Assembly (NCBI GenBank): GCA_012841925.1
Contig: DUTT01000052.1
Span: 124,001 to 188,000 of the forward strand
Source of the DNA: Clostridiales bacterium
GTDB taxonomy: Bacteria > Bacillota > Clostridia > Peptostreptococcales > Anaerovoracaceae
Direction of reading: 5' to 3'
DNA: 64,000 bases
Shown here: one piece after another, positions 16,834-25,373 of the stretch
How the letters are laid out: every line of letters starts with the position of its first letter
How positions within the stretch are numbered: the stretch's first letter is position 1
Made by a program: the position numbers and the translations under genes
Notes under the pieces: model-generated
What the model was told of the DNA's origin: nothing
Databases searched by the model: none
What the model saw: only the letters and a program-made list of their open reading frames with translations

Positions 16834-18132
16834 TCAGCCGAGCAGCCGCTGCGTCGAATGCAGGACATCAGCGATCACCTTCTCTCGGTCCAGGGTCAGA
16901 TACTGCCCGTTTTCGTATAACACATTACCGTCAACCATCGTCATGACGACATCGGTTGCCTGCGCGGCGTACGTGAGCATCGGAAGAATCTCGGGCGCCG
17001 GCACCATGTGCGGGCGATCGAACGAAATCGCGATGATATCCGCTTGTTTACCCACCGCCAGCTCTCCTGTGTCTGCTCTTCCCTGAGCGAGCGCACCGGC
17101 CGCCGTCGCCATGTGCACGACTTCGGAGGGCGTAATCGTCGTGGCGTCGCGGTGATACCCCTTGTGAATAATCGATGTAAGGTGCATCTCTTCCAGCATG
17201 TTCAAATTATTGTTGCTCGCAGCTCCGTCCGTTCCGAGCACGACGCGTACGCCCCGCTCGAGCGCTGCGCCGATCGGTGCAAAGCCGCTTCCCAGCTTCA
17301 TGTTGCTCGTCGGGTTGTGTATGATGCTCACGCCCTTCTCGGCCATGAGGTCCAGATCTCCCTCCTCGCAATACACGCAATGGGCAGCGATTGCCGGCGA
17401 GTCGAACGTGCCCAGGTCGCAAAACCACTGCGCAGGTGTCTTGCCGTATCTCTGTTTGCACTCTTCGTGCTCGCGCTCCGTTTCGGACAGGTGCAGATGC
17501 GCCCGTCCGCCTTCCTGTTTGCAAAGCGCAGATAAGTATTCCACCGTGGCCGGCGTCGTCAGATACTCGGAATGGATGCCGAAGTCGACGAGGATGCGTC
17601 CGTCGGCATGTCCGTCATACTCCCTGTAAAACTCCATCGCCTCGCGGATCAGCTGGCAGTCTTCCCCCCGCATGTCCGGGTCGAAGCACGTCAGGAAGAC
17701 GCAGAGGTTCGCCTTCATGCCAATCTCGGCAATTGCCTGTGCCGTGAAGGCCGGCATAAAGTACATGTCCGTAAAGGATGTGATGCCGCAGGCGAGCATC
17801 TCCATCGCCGCAAGCTGCGTGCCCGCAACGATGTCCGCTTCCGTCAGGTGTTTCTCGATCGGCATGATATTGTCGAACAGCCACTCCTGCAGGGGCAGGT
17901 CGCTTCCGACGCCCCGCAGCAGCACCATGGGGGCGTGACAGTGACAGTTGACAAATCCGGGAGCAAGCAGGCACCCGTTCAGGTCTTTTACAACATCGTA
18001 GGCAGCATCCGGAGCGCACGGACCGATGTAGTCGATCGCAGACCCGGAAATGCCGAGATACCCTCCGCGTATCACCTGGCCGCTTGCGGGCGGCCCGACG
18101 AGTATATCGCAATTTGTAAGCAGTGTACTCAC
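16834..18132 (-). CDS. mtaD: 5-methylthioadenosine/S-adenosylhomocysteine deaminase family amidohydrolase
   Basis: 432 residues with the amidohydrolase metal site: NCHCHAPM (H-x-H), HLHLSET, AHCVY and GTDGAASNN. The C-terminal beta sandwich holds GKQADIIAI. It likely deaminates methylthioadenosine (or SAH) to the inosine form, which the next enzyme, a purine nucleoside phosphorylase, can split. The ATG overlaps the phosphorylase stop by 4 nt. Other members of this family act on guanine or chlorohydrolase substrates; operon context favours MTA. Confidence 0.82.
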   Translation of the reverse strand: MSTLLTNCDILVGPPASGQVIRGGYLGISGSAIDYIGPCAPDAAYDVVKDLNGCLLAPGFVNCHCHAPMVLLRGVGSDLPLQEWLFDNIMPIEKHLTEADIVAGTQLAAMEMLACGITSFTDMYFMPAFTAQAIAEIGMKANLCVFLTCFDPDMRGEDCQLIREAMEFYREYDGHADGRILVDFGIHSEYLTTPATVEYLSALCKQEGGRAHLHLSETEREHEECKQRYGKTPAQWFCDLGTFDSPAIAAHCVYCEEGDLDLMAEKGVSIIHNPTSNMKLGSGFAPIGAALERGVRVVLGTDGAASNNNLNMLEEMHLTSIIHKGYHRDATTITPSEVVHMATAAGALAQGRADTGELAVGKQADIIAISFDRPHMVPAPEILPMLTYAAQATDVVMTMVDGNVLYENGQYLTLDREKVIADVLHSTQRLLG

Positions 18133-18956
18133 AGTAACCTCCTGAGAATCTCCGTAAAGTAGCGTTCAAATTCGCCCGCAACCCGCAGCGACGTCTCCGT
18201 GACCTCTTCGGCAGTCAGAGGTTGATCCAGGACACCTGCAGCCATGTTAGTCATCACAGACAAGCCGAGGACCGGAATGCCGCAGTGGGCGGCTGTAAGC
18301 GCTTCTGTGACCGTCGACATGCCGGCCGCATCTCCGCCCAGAATCCGCGCTGCACGGATTTCGGCAGGTGTTTCGTACTGAGGACCCGTAAAGAAGAAGT
18401 ACACGCCTTCCCGGATGGTCAGACTTGTCGCATCTGCGCAGTTCAGTGCCAGAGTCCGCAGCTCTTTATCGTACATGTTCCCGATATCGAAGAAGCGCTG
18501 GCCGAACTCCGGAATGTTGGGGCCTGCGAGCGGAGATGCACCGGTCAGTTTGATGTGGTCTTTGATGACCATGATGTCGCCCACGCTGTAGGATGTGTTG
18601 ATCGCCCCGGCTGCATTGGTCAGGATGAGTCGTTGAATGCCCAGGACTTTCATCACCCTCACGGGCAGCGCCAGCTGCTCGAACGAGTAACCTTCATAGG
18701 AATGAAAACGCCCGGACATGCAGCAGACTTTGTGCCCTTCGATGGTGCCCAGAATCAGCTTGCCGGCGTGGTCGGGTGCGGTGGAAACCAGAAAGTTAGG
18801 GATATCTCCATAGGGAATCTCAATGCGGTTTTCGATATTGCGATCGTATTCCCCGAGGCCCGTGCCCAGCACGATGCCCAACTCCGGTTGAAACCCGCCG
18901 CTTACGCTTCGGATGTAGTCCGCGCTTTTTTTATAATAATCGTATGTGTATTCCAC
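18129..18956 (-). CDS. Purine nucleoside phosphorylase (trimeric class)
   Basis: 275 residues from a GTG at 18956, with AAGGAG 6 nt upstream. Trimeric-class motifs are clear: GTGLGEY (phosphate), GRFHSYEGYS, TNAAGAIN, FTGPQYETPAE and GMSTVTEA. It phosphorolyses purine nucleosides; between an MTA deaminase and an MtnA-like isomerase it may act on methylthioinosine or inosine, yielding the sugar 1-phosphate. It lies 43 nt after the amidinohydrolase gene in the same operon. Confidence 0.9.
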   Translation of the reverse strand: MEYTYDYYKKSADYIRSVSGGFQPELGIVLGTGLGEYDRNIENRIEIPYGDIPNFLVSTAPDHAGKLILGTIEGHKVCCMSGRFHSYEGYSFEQLALPVRVMKVLGIQRLILTNAAGAINTSYSVGDIMVIKDHIKLTGASPLAGPNIPEFGQRFFDIGNMYDKELRTLALNCADATSLTIREGVYFFFTGPQYETPAEIRAARILGGDAAGMSTVTEALTAAHCGIPVLGLSVMTNMAAGVLDQPLTAEEVTETSLRVAGEFERYFTEILRRLL

Positions 18957-18999
18957 TGTGTGCTCCTTCCTGGTGCGAATGCGCACGCACTGCGTCGGG

Positions 19000-19944
19000 C
19001 TAACCCCGCTTGAGATAAGCCGTAATGCAGTGCAGCGAACCGCGGCCTTTGATGATTTCCGACACGTTGATATTCGTGACTTTGACGCCGTTCTTCTCCA
19101 ACAGTTCCTGCGTTCTGGGCGTCCCTTCAGCCATCAGGATATGGCCGGGCTCCAGGGCGACGAAGTTGATGCCAAGCGCCCTCACCTCCGTCTGTGACGG
19201 AGCTTCCAGCATCTTGTATCCCTTTTTTTTGAGCGCATCCACCACGTCGTAGGGGATCTGCGATACGTGGCCGAGGATGAGTTCGTTGCTCGCAGCATTC
19301 ATGATGCCGTCGATATGGATGTTGCTGTAGGGAAGCTGCATGGGAATGATATCCGTTACTCCCTGGCGCCTCAATTCTTCAGCGACCTGATCGTAGCCGC
19401 TTCGGTTGCAGCGAATCCCGGTCGACAGCACGCACGTGCGACGGTCAACCCACATGGCATTCGCCCCTTCAAAAAAGCCGTCCCCGTTGATCGTTCGTAT
19501 AATGGGCACGCCGATTTTAGCCAACGCCTGAGCGATGTAGCGTTCTTCGCCCCGCCGTGTGGCCATGCCGGGGCGCGTCAGAATCGCCCCCTCGGGCGTC
19601 ATAAACATCAGGTCGCGGCAATAGACCGCGTTCGGCCGGTCCTCCCGCTGCTCTTCGACGTAATACACTTTGACGCCGTGGCTGCGGTACACATCCGTCA
19701 CTTCGTCGTGCTGACGTCTCATCAGATCGACATCCAGAGGTTCATCCGTAAAGCGCACCGCTTCGGGGTCAAAGTTCTCCACTTCCTTCCCCGGCCGGCG
19801 CATCAGGACCGCTTTGAGCTTCTCCACTTCGGAAGAAACACCCCAATCGCCCCAGTACAGCGGCAGATCATCTTCAAACTGCGTTTCTTTCGGAAACCAC
19901 CTCTCTCCGGGAATCGCATCGACATCCATTGGTTTTTGCATCAT
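19000..19944 (-). CDS. Arginine deiminase/dimethylarginine hydrolase family protein (guanidino-modifying)
   Basis: 314 residues from the ATG at 19944, 6 nt after GGAGGTG. The guanidino-modifying enzyme fold is seen in YCRDLMFMTP, GDGFFEGANAMW, the catalytic-His segment NIHIDGIMN and the nucleophile segment GRGSLHCIT (Cys near the C-terminus). Such enzymes hydrolyse or transfer amidino groups of arginine, methylarginines or agmatine. As first gene of an operon that appears to recycle methylthioadenosine, it may feed polyamine synthesis, which is an inference. The exact substrate cannot be read. Confidence 0.78.
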   Translation of the reverse strand: MMQKPMDVDAIPGERWFPKETQFEDDLPLYWGDWGVSSEVEKLKAVLMRRPGKEVENFDPEAVRFTDEPLDVDLMRRQHDEVTDVYRSHGVKVYYVEEQREDRPNAVYCRDLMFMTPEGAILTRPGMATRRGEERYIAQALAKIGVPIIRTINGDGFFEGANAMWVDRRTCVLSTGIRCNRSGYDQVAEELRRQGVTDIIPMQLPYSNIHIDGIMNAASNELILGHVSQIPYDVVDALKKKGYKMLEAPSQTEVRALGINFVALEPGHILMAEGTPRTQELLEKNGVKVTNINVSEIIKGRGSLHCITAYLKRG

Positions 19945-19977
19945 CACATTCACCTCCAAGCGTGCATGATATGTATA

Positions 19978-20008
19978 AATTATAGCATATCGCCGCGCGC
20001 AAAGACAA
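19978..20008 (-). promoter_or_regulatory. Promoter of the amidinohydrolase-PNP-mtaD-mtnA operon
   Basis: TGC-TATAAT (extended -10; TATAAT at 19978-19983) with a TTGTCT (20003-20008) 19 bp upstream, minus strand. Confidence 0.6.
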
Positions 20009-20087
20009 ACGGAACGACCTGACAGATAGCGGCATCCCCATCCGTTAGAAGCGATCCTTGAATCTTTGCAATATTTCGTTTCCCATA

Positions 20088-20116
20088 TTGACAGAAACTC
20101 GACCGGATGGTACTAT
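20088..20116 (+). promoter_or_regulatory. Promoter of the tRNA cluster
   Basis: TTGACA (20088-20093), 17-bp spacer, TACTAT (20111-20116), 33 bp before tRNA-Met. Confidence 0.8.
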
Positions 20117-20148
20117 TTCATTTGCGTAGTTTGCGTAAATACGTATGT

Positions 20149-20225
20149 GGCGGTGTAGCTTAGCTGGCTAGAGCGTCCGGTTCATACCCGGAAGGTCGGT
20201 GGTTCGAGTCCACTCGCCGCTACCA
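20149..20225 (+). tRNA. tRNA-Met (CAT)
   Basis: Complete cloverleaf of 77 nt with encoded CCA: acceptor GGCGGTG/CGCCGCT, anticodon stem TCCGG/CCGGA with loop TTCATAC, T-arm loop TTCGAGT. The G1-T72 pair and anticodon stem without three G-C pairs argue for the elongator type. A lysidine-modified Ile tRNA also reads CAT but is less likely from the body. Confidence 0.92.
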
Positions 20226-20230
20226 CATGC

Positions 20231-20307
20231 GGCCCGGTAGTTCAGTTGGTTAGAATGCCAGCCTGTCACGCTGGAGGTCGACGGTTCGAGCCCGTTCCGG
20301 GTCGCCA
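20231..20307 (+). tRNA. tRNA-Asp (GTC)
   Basis: 77 nt including CCA. Acceptor GGCCCGG pairs with CCGGGTC, discriminator G, anticodon loop CTGTCAC, T-loop TTCGAGC. Starts 5 bp after tRNA-Met. Confidence 0.95.
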
Positions 20308-20326
20308 TTTTCAAACTATGCGGTGC

Positions 20327-20403
20327 GGTGGGTATCGTCAAGTGGTCAAGACACAGGGTTGTGGCTCCTGTATGCGTGGGTTCGAATCCCACTACCCACC
20401 CCA
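20327..20403 (+). tRNA. tRNA-His (GTG)
   Basis: 77 nt including the extra G at -1 (20327) opposite discriminator C and an encoded CCA. Acceptor GTGGGTA/TACCCAC, anticodon loop TTGTGGC. Confidence 0.95.
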
Positions 20404-20422
20404 AAAAATATATATTTTCCTA

Positions 20423-20450
20423 TTGGAATTTCACGGCAGTGTGATATAAT
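20423..20450 (+). promoter_or_regulatory. Second promoter inside the tRNA cluster
   Basis: TTGGAA (20423-20428), 16-bp spacer, TATAAT (20445-20450), 22 bp before tRNA-Gln. It allows Gln and Cys tRNAs to be made separately from the first three. Confidence 0.72.
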
Positions 20451-20471
20451 AATAAACGCGGAAATAAATAT

Positions 20472-20546
20472 TGGGGCATAGCCAAGCGGTAAGGCAACGG
20501 ATTCTGATTCCGTTATGCGAAGGTTCGAATCCTTCTGCCCTAGCCA
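20472..20546 (+). tRNA. tRNA-Gln (CTG)
   Basis: 75 nt with CCA; acceptor TGGGGCA/TGCCCTA, anticodon stem ACGGA/TCCGT with loop TTCTGAT, T-stem GAAGG/CCTTC. Confidence 0.93.
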
Positions 20547-20553
20547 AATTCAC

Positions 20554-20576
20554 AATGCCGGCCTTGCGCCGGCATT
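20554..20576 (+). other. Hairpin between tRNA-Gln and tRNA-Cys
   Basis: Perfect 9-bp stem AATGCCGGC/GCCGGCATT with a 5-nt loop and no T-run. Probably an RNA-processing or spacing element rather than a terminator. Confidence 0.5.
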
Positions 20577-20580
20577 CTGC

Positions 20581-20655
20581 GGCGACATAGCCAAGTGGTA
20601 AGGCACAGGTCTGCAAAACCTTGATTCCCCGGTTCAAATCCGGGTGTCGCCTCCA
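20581..20655 (+). tRNA. tRNA-Cys (GCA)
   Basis: 75 nt with CCA; acceptor GGCGACA/TGTCGCC, discriminator T, anticodon loop CTGCAAA, T-stem CCCGG/CCGGG. Confidence 0.95.
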
Positions 20656-20660
20656 AAGAA

Positions 20661-20695
20661 AAACCTGCAACATCTGCGTTGCAGGTTTCTTTAAT
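20661..20695 (+). terminator. Terminator of the tRNA cluster
   Basis: AAACCTGCAAC (20661-20671), 6-nt loop, GTTGCAGGTTT (20678-20688), then CTTTAATT. The perfect 11-bp stem can work in both directions and also serves the convergent minus-strand operon. Confidence 0.88.
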
Positions 20696-20709
20696 TATTT
20701 ACGCGCACG

Positions 20710-21798
20710 TCAGTTGACGATCATCTCCGCGACGCGCCAGACACCGTCATCCTCTTTTGCCAGATAGTACGTCAGATCCGTCGGATACGTCGTAACCTTG
20801 CCCTGACCCACGACGATAAAGTCGTACGTCATCCGAAGCGAAAGCAGACGGTCGGTGTGCAGAACCCAGTCCTGCATCCTCATATTTTCGAACCGCGTGC
20901 TGTCGTGGAGCGTATACCAGTAGACTTCCAGGGTTCGCAACCGGTCGTACACCGGAGCCGTGTTGACGATATAGGATCGGAATCCTCCCCAGACGAGGTT
21001 GTCGCTCATATAGTAGGAATACTTCTTTGTAATTGTCGTCGCACGCTCCTCCATGTCCGCGAGGAGCTCTTCGGATATCGGCAGACTGACGATGACCTGG
21101 TCCCCGTTGATAAACACACCTTCCGACTCCTGCCCCGAAGCACTTCTTCCGCGAATCTCCGGGGTCCGGAACAGGCCGTCCAGCACATATGTTTCGTAGC
21201 TCGGTACATCGATGCGGTTTTGGGGAAATTCAGAAAGAGCGCGAAGGTCTTTGGGTATGCGTACTTCGTCCGATTTCTGTTCATCGGTCAGTTCCTGTCC
21301 GCTGACGTAAACCTGCACGCCGGGTACCGCCAGTACGGTGATGTGGCGCGTGCCGGACAATCGGTGGATCTCATAAATCTCCAAACCGAAGATGCCTTGC
21401 TTCTTTGCTGTTAATTCAACGTTTGCGACTTTCTCTCCATCTGCCAGAATCTGATACTGCACCGCACCGGAAGCAGTAGATTCCGTCGCTTTGCGGTGCG
21501 TAATTTTTTTACTGCCGAGCGCTTCGCTCAACAGCGCACCGTCGAGAGTCGCATCGAAACCCGGGTGCGTTGAGCCGTACTTGTCGAGAAGGTCGGCACA
21601 GCTTTCCCCGCGTTCGGCTGATTGCTCCAGCGAGGCGACAAGGTCATTCATGATGTTGGCGGGAATTCCTTTTTCGTAGGCCGATAATCCGCTCCAGAGG
21701 TACGCCCAGCAGGCAGCCGTTAAGCACAGCAAAACGAGCACAAAGACAATATACGGACGCACCAGACGTCGCCTTCGCGAACTTCTTCTATTGCTCAT
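20710..21798 (-). CDS. Single-pass membrane protein of unknown function in a glycan operon
   Basis: 362 residues from the ATG at 21798. An Arg-rich N-terminus (RRSSRRRRLVR) is followed by one membrane helix (about 15-35) and a long extracytoplasmic part with no recognised motif. Its last 100 residues, rich in Tyr/Trp and ending in a GVWRVAEM segment, look like a small beta-rich domain, possibly NTF2-like. It overlaps the preceding phosphodiester-glycosidase gene by 11 bp, so the two are probably cotranslated. I do not recognise the family; the setting suggests a role in cell-surface polymer assembly. Confidence 0.72.
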   Translation of the reverse strand: MSNRRSSRRRRLVRPYIVFVLVLLCLTAACWAYLWSGLSAYEKGIPANIMNDLVASLEQSAERGESCADLLDKYGSTHPGFDATLDGALLSEALGSKKITHRKATESTASGAVQYQILADGEKVANVELTAKKQGIFGLEIYEIHRLSGTRHITVLAVPGVQVYVSGQELTDEQKSDEVRIPKDLRALSEFPQNRIDVPSYETYVLDGLFRTPEIRGRSASGQESEGVFINGDQVIVSLPISEELLADMEERATTITKKYSYYMSDNLVWGGFRSYIVNTAPVYDRLRTLEVYWYTLHDSTRFENMRMQDWVLHTDRLLSLRMTYDFIVVGQGKVTTYPTDLTYYLAKEDDGVWRVAEMIVN

Positions 21799-22816
21799 GT
21801 TCAACCCTCTTTACAACAAAACACGTCGGCAGCGGACGCTCGCCGTACAGCGAACTCACCTTGTTGATAATCTGACCGTCGTACACCATGCTCGTGCTGG
21901 TGCCGCCGTCCAGGTTCGCTGCATTGACCGCCCCGAATTCCAGCATCACGTCGATGAGGTCGGCATAGCTCCCGCCGAGGCTGTTTGTCTGCCTTCCGTC
22001 GATGACCAGCAACAGCACCGCCCCGTCTGCTCTCTGCCCGATGGCCGTCCTCGGATTTAAGCCGCCGCCCGAATCGCCGACATCCATGGCCTGCCCGTTA
22101 ACGATGAGCACAGGCCCCCACGCGACGGCATCCCGCACGCCGGCTGCAATCGCTTCGTTGCCTGTCATCGAGCCGATGAGGAGCCGGTCCTGGTCGTCGA
22201 AGCCGATTACCTGATGGGTGCCGGTCTTGCTTCCGTTGCGCCACACGCCCTGGGACACGACGATCCCCATCGCTTTTGCACCCTTGCCAAGACCTGCGAT
22301 GTCTTCGAATCCGCCTCCGTTGATGCCCGCAATGGCATTTTCCCGTTCGACGAGCTTGGCAACCTGCATCCCTCTGGGAACCGTAAAGTCAGGAATGGCT
22401 GCCACATAGACGCGGGACGGATCGTTGACGACCATCATTTTTCCCTTGTAGGTCGATCCGCTCACATCGTGGATCGTAAGCGCGCTCAAATCGTAATTTT
22501 CATCATCTCCGCCGATTGTAATGAGGCTGCCGTCCGACACCTCGCCGGTATCTTTGACCGTGTTCTCCTCCAGGATTCGATTCACTTCGTGGTCGGGCAG
22601 AAACATGCGCGCGGTAAATTTTGCCGCCGATGTCTGCACGACGCTGACCACGAAGATATCCCTGGCCGACTCCGACGGGCCCTGTGCAAAGATGTAGATG
22701 ACTCCGACGAGACAGATGACAACGGCCAGCAGCAGGGTCCCGGCGTAAGCGAGGATTTTCCGAAGCCAGCGCAGCGATCCGCCTTTGCGTATTTTTCTTG
22801 TTGATTCCGCTCTCAT
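21788..22816 (-). CDS. Phosphodiester glycosidase (NAGPA-like) domain protein, membrane-anchored
   Basis: 342 residues from the ATG at 22816 (ATGA overlap with the upstream stop; GGAGAG 5 nt before). A basic N-terminus and one membrane helix (about 20-45) precede a NAGPA-type domain with NGGGFEDIAG, DAVAWGPVLIVNG, NPRTAIGQRADG, LLLVIDGRQ and NLDGGTSTSMVY. The family removes sugars from sugar-1-phosphate diesters and occurs in exopolysaccharide loci. Here it would act outside the membrane on a wall or capsular polymer, in an operon with a glycosyltransferase and a deacetylase. Confidence 0.85.
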   Translation of the reverse strand: MRAESTRKIRKGGSLRWLRKILAYAGTLLLAVVICLVGVIYIFAQGPSESARDIFVVSVVQTSAAKFTARMFLPDHEVNRILEENTVKDTGEVSDGSLITIGGDDENYDLSALTIHDVSGSTYKGKMMVVNDPSRVYVAAIPDFTVPRGMQVAKLVERENAIAGINGGGFEDIAGLGKGAKAMGIVVSQGVWRNGSKTGTHQVIGFDDQDRLLIGSMTGNEAIAAGVRDAVAWGPVLIVNGQAMDVGDSGGGLNPRTAIGQRADGAVLLLVIDGRQTNSLGGSYADLIDVMLEFGAVNAANLDGGTSTSMVYDGQIINKVSSLYGERPLPTCFVVKRVEHEQ

Positions 22817-23967
22817 TTTTGCTCTCCGTTTTCGATATAGCGATCTGTTTTCTTCTTCTGAAAAACCCATTCCCTCTGGATCTGAAACGTCAGTACGAAC
22901 AAGACACTGTCCACGAGCAGCTTTGCTGCCGTCTTGCCAAATCCGGCGAATCCGCCGGCACCGACCAGCAGCGCGACACCTTTATAAGAAAGCAGCATCT
23001 GCACGAGGCAGAGCGCATAATACCGAAACAGTGTAACTCGCTTCGGCTCATCGCTGGCGAAGACAGCTTTTCGGTTAAATGTGTAGTTGAACAGCGAGGA
23101 AATCAGCCTTGCAACCGCTGTGGCGATCAGGATTTCCCGATCCAGACCGTACGTACCGTCCAGCAACCGGACCATCAGCGCAAACAGCGTCACATCGATG
23201 GCCGCTGCAGCCAGCGACCCTCCGGCGAACCGGACAATCGGCCGGTAGATCTTCGCCGAGTCGGTCAGCGGATTGAAGTGGGAAGTGGCATTGTTCTCTA
23301 TATAGACGGTCTCGATCGGTACTTCCTGAAAGGGGATGCCCGTCTCCTTCATGTACAAGAGCATGTTCGTCTCGTATTCGAAGCGCTCTCCCTCCAGCTC
23401 GGAAAAGCGGTCGAAATACGCAGCCGAAATGGCTCGCAGACCCGTCTGCGTGTCCGAGAGCGCAATGCCGCACAGCATCCGGAACACAGCGCTCGTCAGC
23501 GTGTTGCCCATCCGGCTTTTAAAAGGAACGTGACGCTGCGAAAAATCGCGCACGCCCAGGATAACAGCATCCGGCTGTTCCGCAAGGGCGCACGCAAGTC
23601 TCATTGCGTCTCTGGCTTTGTGCTGATTGTCCCCGTCTACCGTTACGACGCCTGCAATGTCGCTCCTGTTCCCTGCGACATAGCGAAAGGCTGTCTTAAG
23701 CGCCGCTCCTTTGCCCAAGTTCGATTCATGATGCAAAACCGTGCACGCCGCGCGCTTCTCCGCATCCTTAAACGGTTGCTTATGTGCATCGTCGCTTCCG
23801 TCGTCGACGATCAGGATATGAGAAAATCCCTCCTCGATCATGGAATCGACAACCTGCATCAGCTTTTCGTCCGGATTGAGCGACGGCACGACGATCATCA
23901 GCGTATCCGGCCGGATCGCTGCCGTAAATGTATTACACTGACCGGTATATTTTGACTCCGTATGCAT
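22813..23967 (-). CDS. Glycosyltransferase family 2 fused to a GtrA-like flippase domain
   Basis: 384 residues from the ATG at 23967 (TAATG overlap with the upstream stop). Residues up to about 240 are a GT2 domain of the DPM1/bactoprenol-glucosyltransferase type (VVPSLNPDEKL, IVDDGSDD, VTVDGDNQH, DTQTGLRA). The last 140 residues hold four membrane helices of the GtrA family (FAGGSLAAAAID, SSLFNYTFNRKAVF). The fusion combines charging of a lipid carrier with a sugar and a likely flipping module. With a PIG-L deacetylase and a NAGPA-like enzyme it points to modification of a surface glycan. Confidence 0.87.
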   Translation of the reverse strand: MHTESKYTGQCNTFTAAIRPDTLMIVVPSLNPDEKLMQVVDSMIEEGFSHILIVDDGSDDAHKQPFKDAEKRAACTVLHHESNLGKGAALKTAFRYVAGNRSDIAGVVTVDGDNQHKARDAMRLACALAEQPDAVILGVRDFSQRHVPFKSRMGNTLTSAVFRMLCGIALSDTQTGLRAISAAYFDRFSELEGERFEYETNMLLYMKETGIPFQEVPIETVYIENNATSHFNPLTDSAKIYRPIVRFAGGSLAAAAIDVTLFALMVRLLDGTYGLDREILIATAVARLISSLFNYTFNRKAVFASDEPKRVTLFRYYALCLVQMLLSYKGVALLVGAGGFAGFGKTAAKLLVDSVLFVLTFQIQREWVFQKKKTDRYIENGEQK

Positions 23968-25358
23968 TATGAACGTTCCCTGCTCCTTGCCCACACAGCC
24001 AGAAGCACAAACAACGCAGCCAGCACCCCGCTCACTATCAGAGCTCCGTTCAAGCCGAGCGCAAAGGGCTGTCCGGTTTCTTCAGCTTCGGTTTCCGGAT
24101 CATCGACATCTCCATTTTCGATGTCCTCATCGGAGCTCTCCTGCACCGGATCGTCGGAAAATTCGAAGACATTATAGAAGAAGTCAGGATCGCCCTCCGT
24201 CGGGTCGTCGCCGACCGCTGTATAATACAGGCCAAACGCCCGGCAGTCGTGTACGCCTGCAGTCCGGACGGAAAACCATTTTTGCTGAGACACGTGCTGC
24301 GCGAAGCCTTCCTTCGCCATGTCCAGCGCTGTCCTCCCGTCGAAACGCTCCAGTGGATTATTCCAGTTCATAATGACGGCACGCTCCGGATACAGGTGCA
24401 GATAAACCTTGCTCACCTGAAACACGTCATCGCGGCTCGTCGTATACGAAGCGTCCGCCGCCAGGTCGATCGCCTGCTGCAGCGCCCACGTATTGAGCAT
24501 GTGCACGCCGTGCCCGTACTCGCCGTCGATGTCGTGACCGATGATGACTTCGGGCCGGAAGCGACGGATCATTTCAACCTGATGCTCGATGACCCGGTCC
24601 CGATCGTACAATCCCTTTGCATGCTCCAGGTTATCCGAATAATAATCTATAAATTCGCCGATGACGGGATACGCACGGATGCCCACCGTCCAAAGGCCAT
24701 TGAGCAGTTCATGCGGCCGGTACGGCTCCGCCCAGTGGTTCGTCAGATATGCAACCTGCACTTTGTAACCGCGCTCGCCGGCATAGGTCGGCATCGTTCC
24801 TCCGAAGAACAGATGCTCATCGTCCGCGTGGGTCGGCAGCAGGAGCATGTCCGCATCTTCGTAAGGGGGTTGCCACACCTGCACGTGGTCCGGCAGAGTT
24901 CCATCGCCGAACACCGCTACCTCGCACAATATGGCCTCCCGGTCTAAAAGTCCGATTACCACTTCCGTCGAAGGTGCGGGCAGCATAACATATTCGTGGA
25001 TCCAGTCCTCCCGCCCCTGAAGATACATGGATGTCCGCTCCTGTTCCAGCGTGCGCAGCGCCCAAAGACCCGGCGGTCTGTCCCAGATCAGGTACACGCC
25101 GTGGATTGGCAGGTCGGAACGAATCGTAACTTCGGAACCTGCAGGCAACGAGAGCTTCGTCGTGTACCGCCCGTCCAGCAGCTGCATATGGGGATAGGTT
25201 TTACCGGTGGGATCCGTAACGGCGACAGTTGCATCCCGACTCAGGTCGACTGCAGTCGCTTCCGCAAAGACCGGACTTGCAGCGAAGCATGCGAGGAACG
25301 TAAATAAACATGCCCTGATGACATGCCGTCTGACTTGTCTCGATGTATTGACTCTCAC
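23967..25358 (-). CDS. Exported PIG-L family deacetylase with C-terminal membrane anchor
   Basis: 463 residues from the GTG at 25358 (AAAGGAG 5 nt upstream). A signal peptide (about 12-33, ending AFA), a beta-rich N-terminal region of about 130 residues, then the PIG-L/LmbE deacetylase domain with PTHADDEHLFFGG (zinc motif), GHDIDGEYGHGVH and NTWALQQA. An acidic linker (Asp/Glu/Ser-rich) leads to a C-terminal membrane helix and a basic tail, a surface-anchor arrangement. It should deacetylate N-acetyl sugars outside the membrane. It precedes the GT2-GtrA gene. Confidence 0.87.
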   Translation of the reverse strand: MRVNTSRQVRRHVIRACLFTFLACFAASPVFAEATAVDLSRDATVAVTDPTGKTYPHMQLLDGRYTTKLSLPAGSEVTIRSDLPIHGVYLIWDRPPGLWALRTLEQERTSMYLQGREDWIHEYVMLPAPSTEVVIGLLDREAILCEVAVFGDGTLPDHVQVWQPPYEDADMLLLPTHADDEHLFFGGTMPTYAGERGYKVQVAYLTNHWAEPYRPHELLNGLWTVGIRAYPVIGEFIDYYSDNLEHAKGLYDRDRVIEHQVEMIRRFRPEVIIGHDIDGEYGHGVHMLNTWALQQAIDLAADASYTTSRDDVFQVSKVYLHLYPERAVIMNWNNPLERFDGRTALDMAKEGFAQHVSQQKWFSVRTAGVHDCRAFGLYYTAVGDDPTEGDPDFFYNVFEFSDDPVQESSDEDIENGDVDDPETEAEETGQPFALGLNGALIVSGVLAALFVLLAVWARSRERS

Positions 25359-25373
25359 ACGCACTCCTTTCGC

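Noticed and set aside
20149-20655. The tRNA cluster as an integration site of a mobile element.
   Set aside because: No integrase, direct repeat of a tRNA 3' end, or change in gene character is seen on either side.
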